A stretch of DNA of 8,614 bases from Gammaproteobacteria bacterium. Its GTDB lineage: Bacteria > Pseudomonadota > Gammaproteobacteria > Steroidobacterales > JACDCP01. Made by a program: the position numbers and the translations under genes. Below are positions 6,070-8,614 of this stretch, in pieces; the stretch's first letter is position 1; each line of letters opens with the position of its first letter. The notes beneath the pieces were generated by a model. It saw only the letters and a program-made list of their open reading frames with translations, was not told where the DNA came from and did not search any database. Location of the stretch: assembly GCA_013817465.1 (NCBI GenBank), contig JACDCP010000134.1, forward strand, positions 1-8,614, in the 5' to 3' direction.

Positions 6070-6300
6070 ATGTCATCTAACCTCAAAGAAGTAGAAGGGA
6101 AGGCACACGAGCTTTCGCAGCAGGATCGCGCGCGCCTTGCTCTCTCACTGATCCAATCGTTGGAGTCGCAGGATGACGGCGATGTTTCTGAGGCCTGGCG
6201 CGCCGAAGTCGAGTCCCGCTGGAATGATATCGAGCGTGGTAATGTCACGACGACGCCTGCCACCGAGGCCTTTTCCGAGGTACGTCGCTCATTGCGGTGA
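6070..6300 (+). CDS. Addiction-module antitoxin, PF09720 (Unstab_antitox)-type
   Basis: This 76-residue acidic protein fits the family of small addiction-module components (PF09720/TIGR02574). It shows the N-terminal helix with LSQQDRARLALSLIQSLE (residues 15-32), an acidic link (DDGDVSEAW), then EVESRWNDIERGNVTTTPA and FSEVRRSLR. The family usually has the central W-x-x-E-x-x-x-R pattern seen here (W43 to R49) and a length of 70-80 residues. It would neutralise the RelE/ParE-type toxin encoded directly downstream, probably through its C-terminal part, and may repress the operon. Its stop (6298-6300) overlaps the GTG start of the toxin frame, so the two are translationally coupled. GGAG lies 7 bases before the ATG. 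The gene is intact although its partner is broken. Confidence 0.88.
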   Translation: MSSNLKEVEGKAHELSQQDRARLALSLIQSLESQDDGDVSEAWRAEVESRWNDIERGNVTTTPATEAFSEVRRSLR

Positions 6301-6592
6301 GAGAAGCGGAGTTTCATCCCGAAGCTCGTGCCGAGCTTCGCGAAACGGCGCAGTTCTATGAAGCTCAGGTCGAAGGATTGGGATTCTCCTTCGTTGCAGA
6401 GGTTGAGCACGCTTCGCAGTTCATACATGCTCATCCCGGCGGTGGCACTCCGGTTTGGCGGCACTATCGTCGGGTTCTCGTACGCCGCTTCCCGTACGCC
6501 GTCATATATCGGATCAGCCGAAGCTGCCGTTCATCATTGCTATTGCGCATCAGCATCGGCGGCCGGGTTATTGGCGGGGGCGAGCTCGCTGA
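6297..6592 (+). pseudogene. RelE/ParE-family toxin with a C-terminal frameshift
   Basis: From the GTG at 6297 the frame gives EAEFHPEARAELRETAQFYE, EGLGFSFVAEVEHA and VLVRRFPYAVIYRISRS, a standard RelE/ParE toxin up to residue 76 (codon 6522-6524). Beyond this the same frame becomes unlike the family and runs on to a stop at 6663-6665. In the -1 frame, starting at 6524, the expected ending appears: FIIAIAHQHRRPGYWRGR, then AR and TGA at 6590-6592. This contains the A-x-A-H...R-R-P-x-Y-W motif that ends such toxins. A loss of one base near 6522-6526 explains everything; the repaired product would be about 98 residues. These toxins are mRNA interferases or gyrase poisons. The final histidine and RRPGYW region is lost in the annotated frame, so activity is doubtful. 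The last 53 bases overlap the end of uup on the opposite strand. A sequencing or assembly error cannot be excluded. Confidence 0.82.
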
Positions 6593-8498
6593 GATCCCGC
6601 TGCATTGTTTCGAGCTCGGCCCAACGCTCAAAATGCCTCTCAAGTTCGTGGCGCCGGGCGTCTAGCCGCTCCAGCGTGGGCTGCACAACTTCCTCAAAAG
6701 CTTGCCCGTAGAACGTCGGGACGGCCGTTTCGGCTTCGAGTTCGGCGATTTCCGCTTCGAGTGAGGCGATCTTTGCCGGCAACTGCTCGAGCTCGCGCTT
6801 GAACTTGTAGCTCAGCTTCTTCGGCTGGCCGGACTGCCGCTTCGCGGCTGCTGCGACCCGCGCCTTGCGCTTGTCCTGGTTCGGATCGTCGGCTTCAGTT
6901 AGCTGCCGGCCCTTGCGCGCCCAGTCGCTGAAGCCACCCGCGTAGGCGCGGACCTGGCCGTCGTCCTCGAACACCAGCGTGCTGGTTACGACATTGTCGA
7001 GGAACGCGCGGTCATGGGTGACGACGATCAGCGTGCCGGGGTATTCGATCAGGCGGTCCTCGAGCACTCCCAGGGTTTCGATGTCGAGGTCGTTGGTCGG
7101 CTCGTCGAGGACCAGCAGGTTGGTCGGGCGGGTGAACAGGCGCGCGAGAATCACGCGGTTGCGCTCGCCGCCCGAGATGGCCTTGATCGGCGTCATCGCG
7201 CGCGTGGCCTCGAACAGAAAGCCGCGTAAGTAACCGATCACATGGCGCTGCTTGCCATTCAGCGTGATGAAGTCGCGGCCGTTGCCGACCACTTCAGCGA
7301 TGGTCTTCTCGGGATCGAGCTCGCGGCGCATCTGGTCGAAGTAGCCGACCTCGAGGTTGGTGCCGAGCTTGACGGTGCCGGCATCGGGCTTCAGCTCGCC
7401 GAGCATGATGCGCAGCAGCGTGCTCTTGCCCACACCGTTATTGCCGATCAGCCCGATGCGATCGCCGCGCATCACTTTCATGGTGAGCTTGTCGATGAGC
7501 TGTCGGCCACCGTAACCGTGGCTGACATTGTTGAGCTCGATCACCTTGCGGCCGGACTCGGCTTCGGCCTGCTCGATGTGGATGCGCGCCTTGGCCTGCG
7601 GCTTCCTCTTCTGGCGTTCGGCATACTCTTGACGTAGCGCGAGCAGTGCGCGCACGCGGCCTTCATTGCGAGTGCGGCGGGCCTTGATGCCCTGGCGGAT
7701 CCAGACTTCCTCTTCCGCCAGCTTCTTCTCGAAGTCGGTCTTGTCCTTTGCCTCCGTGTCGAGCGCTTCCTCCTTGCGCCGCAGGAAGTTTCGGTAATCG
7801 CCCGGCCAGCTCGTGAGCCGCGCACGGTCGAGCTCGACGATGCGGGTGGCGAGCCGCTGCAACAGCGCACGGTCGTGGGTGATGAAGAGCACCGCGCCGG
7901 GGTAATTGCGCACGCGGTCTTCCAGCCAGATCATGGCGGCCAGATCCAGGTGATTAGTCGGCTCGTCGAGCAGCAGCAGCTCGGGGTTGGATACCAGCGC
8001 ACGGGCGAGGCCCACGCGGCGCTGCCAGCCGCCGGACAGGTGCTTCAGGTGCTTGTCGGCGGGCAGTCCCAGCTCGGTGAGCACGGTTTCGACGCGCTTG
8101 TCGAGGTTCCACCCGCCCTCGGCCTCGATGCGATGCTGCAGCTCCTGTATCTTGCGCAAGCCGGCCTTGTCCATTTTCCCGTGAGATTTGGCGCGGTACT
8201 CCTCGATCAACCGGCCGAGATGTGCCAGTCCGCCGGCGACGTACTCGTGCACGGTCAGGTGCAGCTCGTCGGGCAGCGCCTGCTCAAGCTGGCTGATGCG
8301 CAGCGCTTGTTTGTAGCGGATTTCGCCCGAGTCCGGCTGGATTTCACCGGTGATGAGCTTCATCAACGTCGTCTTGCCGGCGCCGTTGCGGCCGATGAGG
8401 CAGATGCGCTCGGCGGGGTCGATGGAGAAGGAGGCGTGGCGCAGGATGGGCTGGTCGCCGAATTCGAGGGAGAGATCGTCGCAGGTCAGCAGGGTCAT
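6540..8498 (-). CDS. uup: ABC-F ATPase Uup
   Basis: A 652-residue protein with two ABC ATPase domains and no membrane segments, as in the ABC-F family. Domain 1 has Walker A GRNGAGKT (36-43), signature LSGGWQRR (154-161) and Walker B LLLLDEPTNHLD with catalytic E179. A charged linker (about 240-318) includes WIRQGIKARRTRNEGRV. Domain 2 has Walker A GNNGVGKS (352-359), signature SGGERNR (442-448) and LLVLDEPTNDLD with E466. The C-terminal tail starts with KKLSYKFKRELEQLPAKI and forms the Uup coiled coil, which binds DNA in E. coli Uup. Length and tail fit Uup (635 residues in E. coli) better than EttA or YheS. Uup acts on ribosomes and affects precise excision of transposons and recovery of stalled forks. 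All catalytic residues are present. No Shine-Dalgarno precedes the ATG at 8498. It converges with the toxin gene. Confidence 0.94.
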   Translation of the reverse strand: MTLLTCDDLSLEFGDQPILRHASFSIDPAERICLIGRNGAGKTTLMKLITGEIQPDSGEIRYKQALRISQLEQALPDELHLTVHEYVAGGLAHLGRLIEEYRAKSHGKMDKAGLRKIQELQHRIEAEGGWNLDKRVETVLTELGLPADKHLKHLSGGWQRRVGLARALVSNPELLLLDEPTNHLDLAAMIWLEDRVRNYPGAVLFITHDRALLQRLATRIVELDRARLTSWPGDYRNFLRRKEEALDTEAKDKTDFEKKLAEEEVWIRQGIKARRTRNEGRVRALLALRQEYAERQKRKPQAKARIHIEQAEAESGRKVIELNNVSHGYGGRQLIDKLTMKVMRGDRIGLIGNNGVGKSTLLRIMLGELKPDAGTVKLGTNLEVGYFDQMRRELDPEKTIAEVVGNGRDFITLNGKQRHVIGYLRGFLFEATRAMTPIKAISGGERNRVILARLFTRPTNLLVLDEPTNDLDIETLGVLEDRLIEYPGTLIVVTHDRAFLDNVVTSTLVFEDDGQVRAYAGGFSDWARKGRQLTEADDPNQDKRKARVAAAAKRQSGQPKKLSYKFKRELEQLPAKIASLEAEIAELEAETAVPTFYGQAFEEVVQPTLERLDARRHELERHFERWAELETMQRDLSELAPANNPAADADAQ

Positions 8499-8509
8499 GA
8501 GGCGGGGAA

Positions 8510-8614
8510 TTAAATGGAGAAATTAGGCACTGCAATTGATGCCAACCAGCCCTCGTTTGAATTGCTCGTCTCGCGCAACGCTTCTAGTCCCTCGTGCACT
8601 ATGTTGATCTGGGC
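8510..8614. other. Unassigned window end with competing partial frames
   Basis: On the plus strand, ATG at 8514, preceded by GGCGGGGA, opens a frame (MEKLGTAIDANQPSFELL and on) that runs off the window end. On the minus strand, a frame entering at 8614 (INIVHEGLEALRETS...GWLASIA) runs to TAA at 8512-8510, so an upstream gene could end here just before uup. Both are open and neither is recognised, so I cannot choose. It includes the upstream region of uup; no clear promoter for uup is seen in it. Confidence 0.3.

Noticed and set aside
7875..8513. Long plus-strand open frame of 212 codons antisense to uup
   Set aside because: It is antisense to the conserved first ABC domain of uup and has no protein family character.

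Overview
The window reads as chromosomal DNA from a GC-rich proteobacterium, most likely a gammaproteobacterium. The yceH (DUF480) and uup genes point that way, and the GC-rich third codon positions suggest a Xanthomonadales- or Steroidobacter-like lineage. The lineage is an inference from gene content only. No rRNA, tRNA, CRISPR array, transposase or integrase is visible.

Left part (1-3241). The window opens with the 3'-ward part of a 5'-truncated APC-family permease on the minus strand. Three plus-strand genes follow: an exported TlpA/DipZ-like thioredoxin-fold protein, an alkaline-phosphatase-superfamily phosphodiesterase lacking an expected metal-ligand histidine, and yceH. A perfect 23-bp tandem duplication lies just before the yceH start.

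Middle part (3242-5871). This is an accessory segment read on the minus strand. It carries a 612-residue HipA-family kinase fused to an AbiEi-like N-terminal region. Two related imperfect palindromes lie immediately upstream of it, as expected for an autoregulated toxin-antitoxin-type gene. Downstream of it is a small, unrecognised and apparently frameshifted gene. The segment ends at a decayed second copy of the 3' end of yceH, so the kinase region is bracketed by an intact and a broken yceH 3' end. This suggests insertion or duplication at that gene end.

Right part (5872-8614). A plus-strand type II toxin-antitoxin pair has an intact PF09720-type antitoxin and a RelE/ParE-type toxin whose start overlaps the antitoxin stop. 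A single -1 frameshift disrupts the toxin near its end, and the lost C-terminus is still readable in the neighbouring frame. That end overlaps, tail to tail, the ABC-F ATPase gene uup on the minus strand. The last 100 bases cannot be assigned with confidence.

Overall, conserved housekeeping genes (yceH, uup) surround a decaying accessory zone rich in toxin-antitoxin-like functions.
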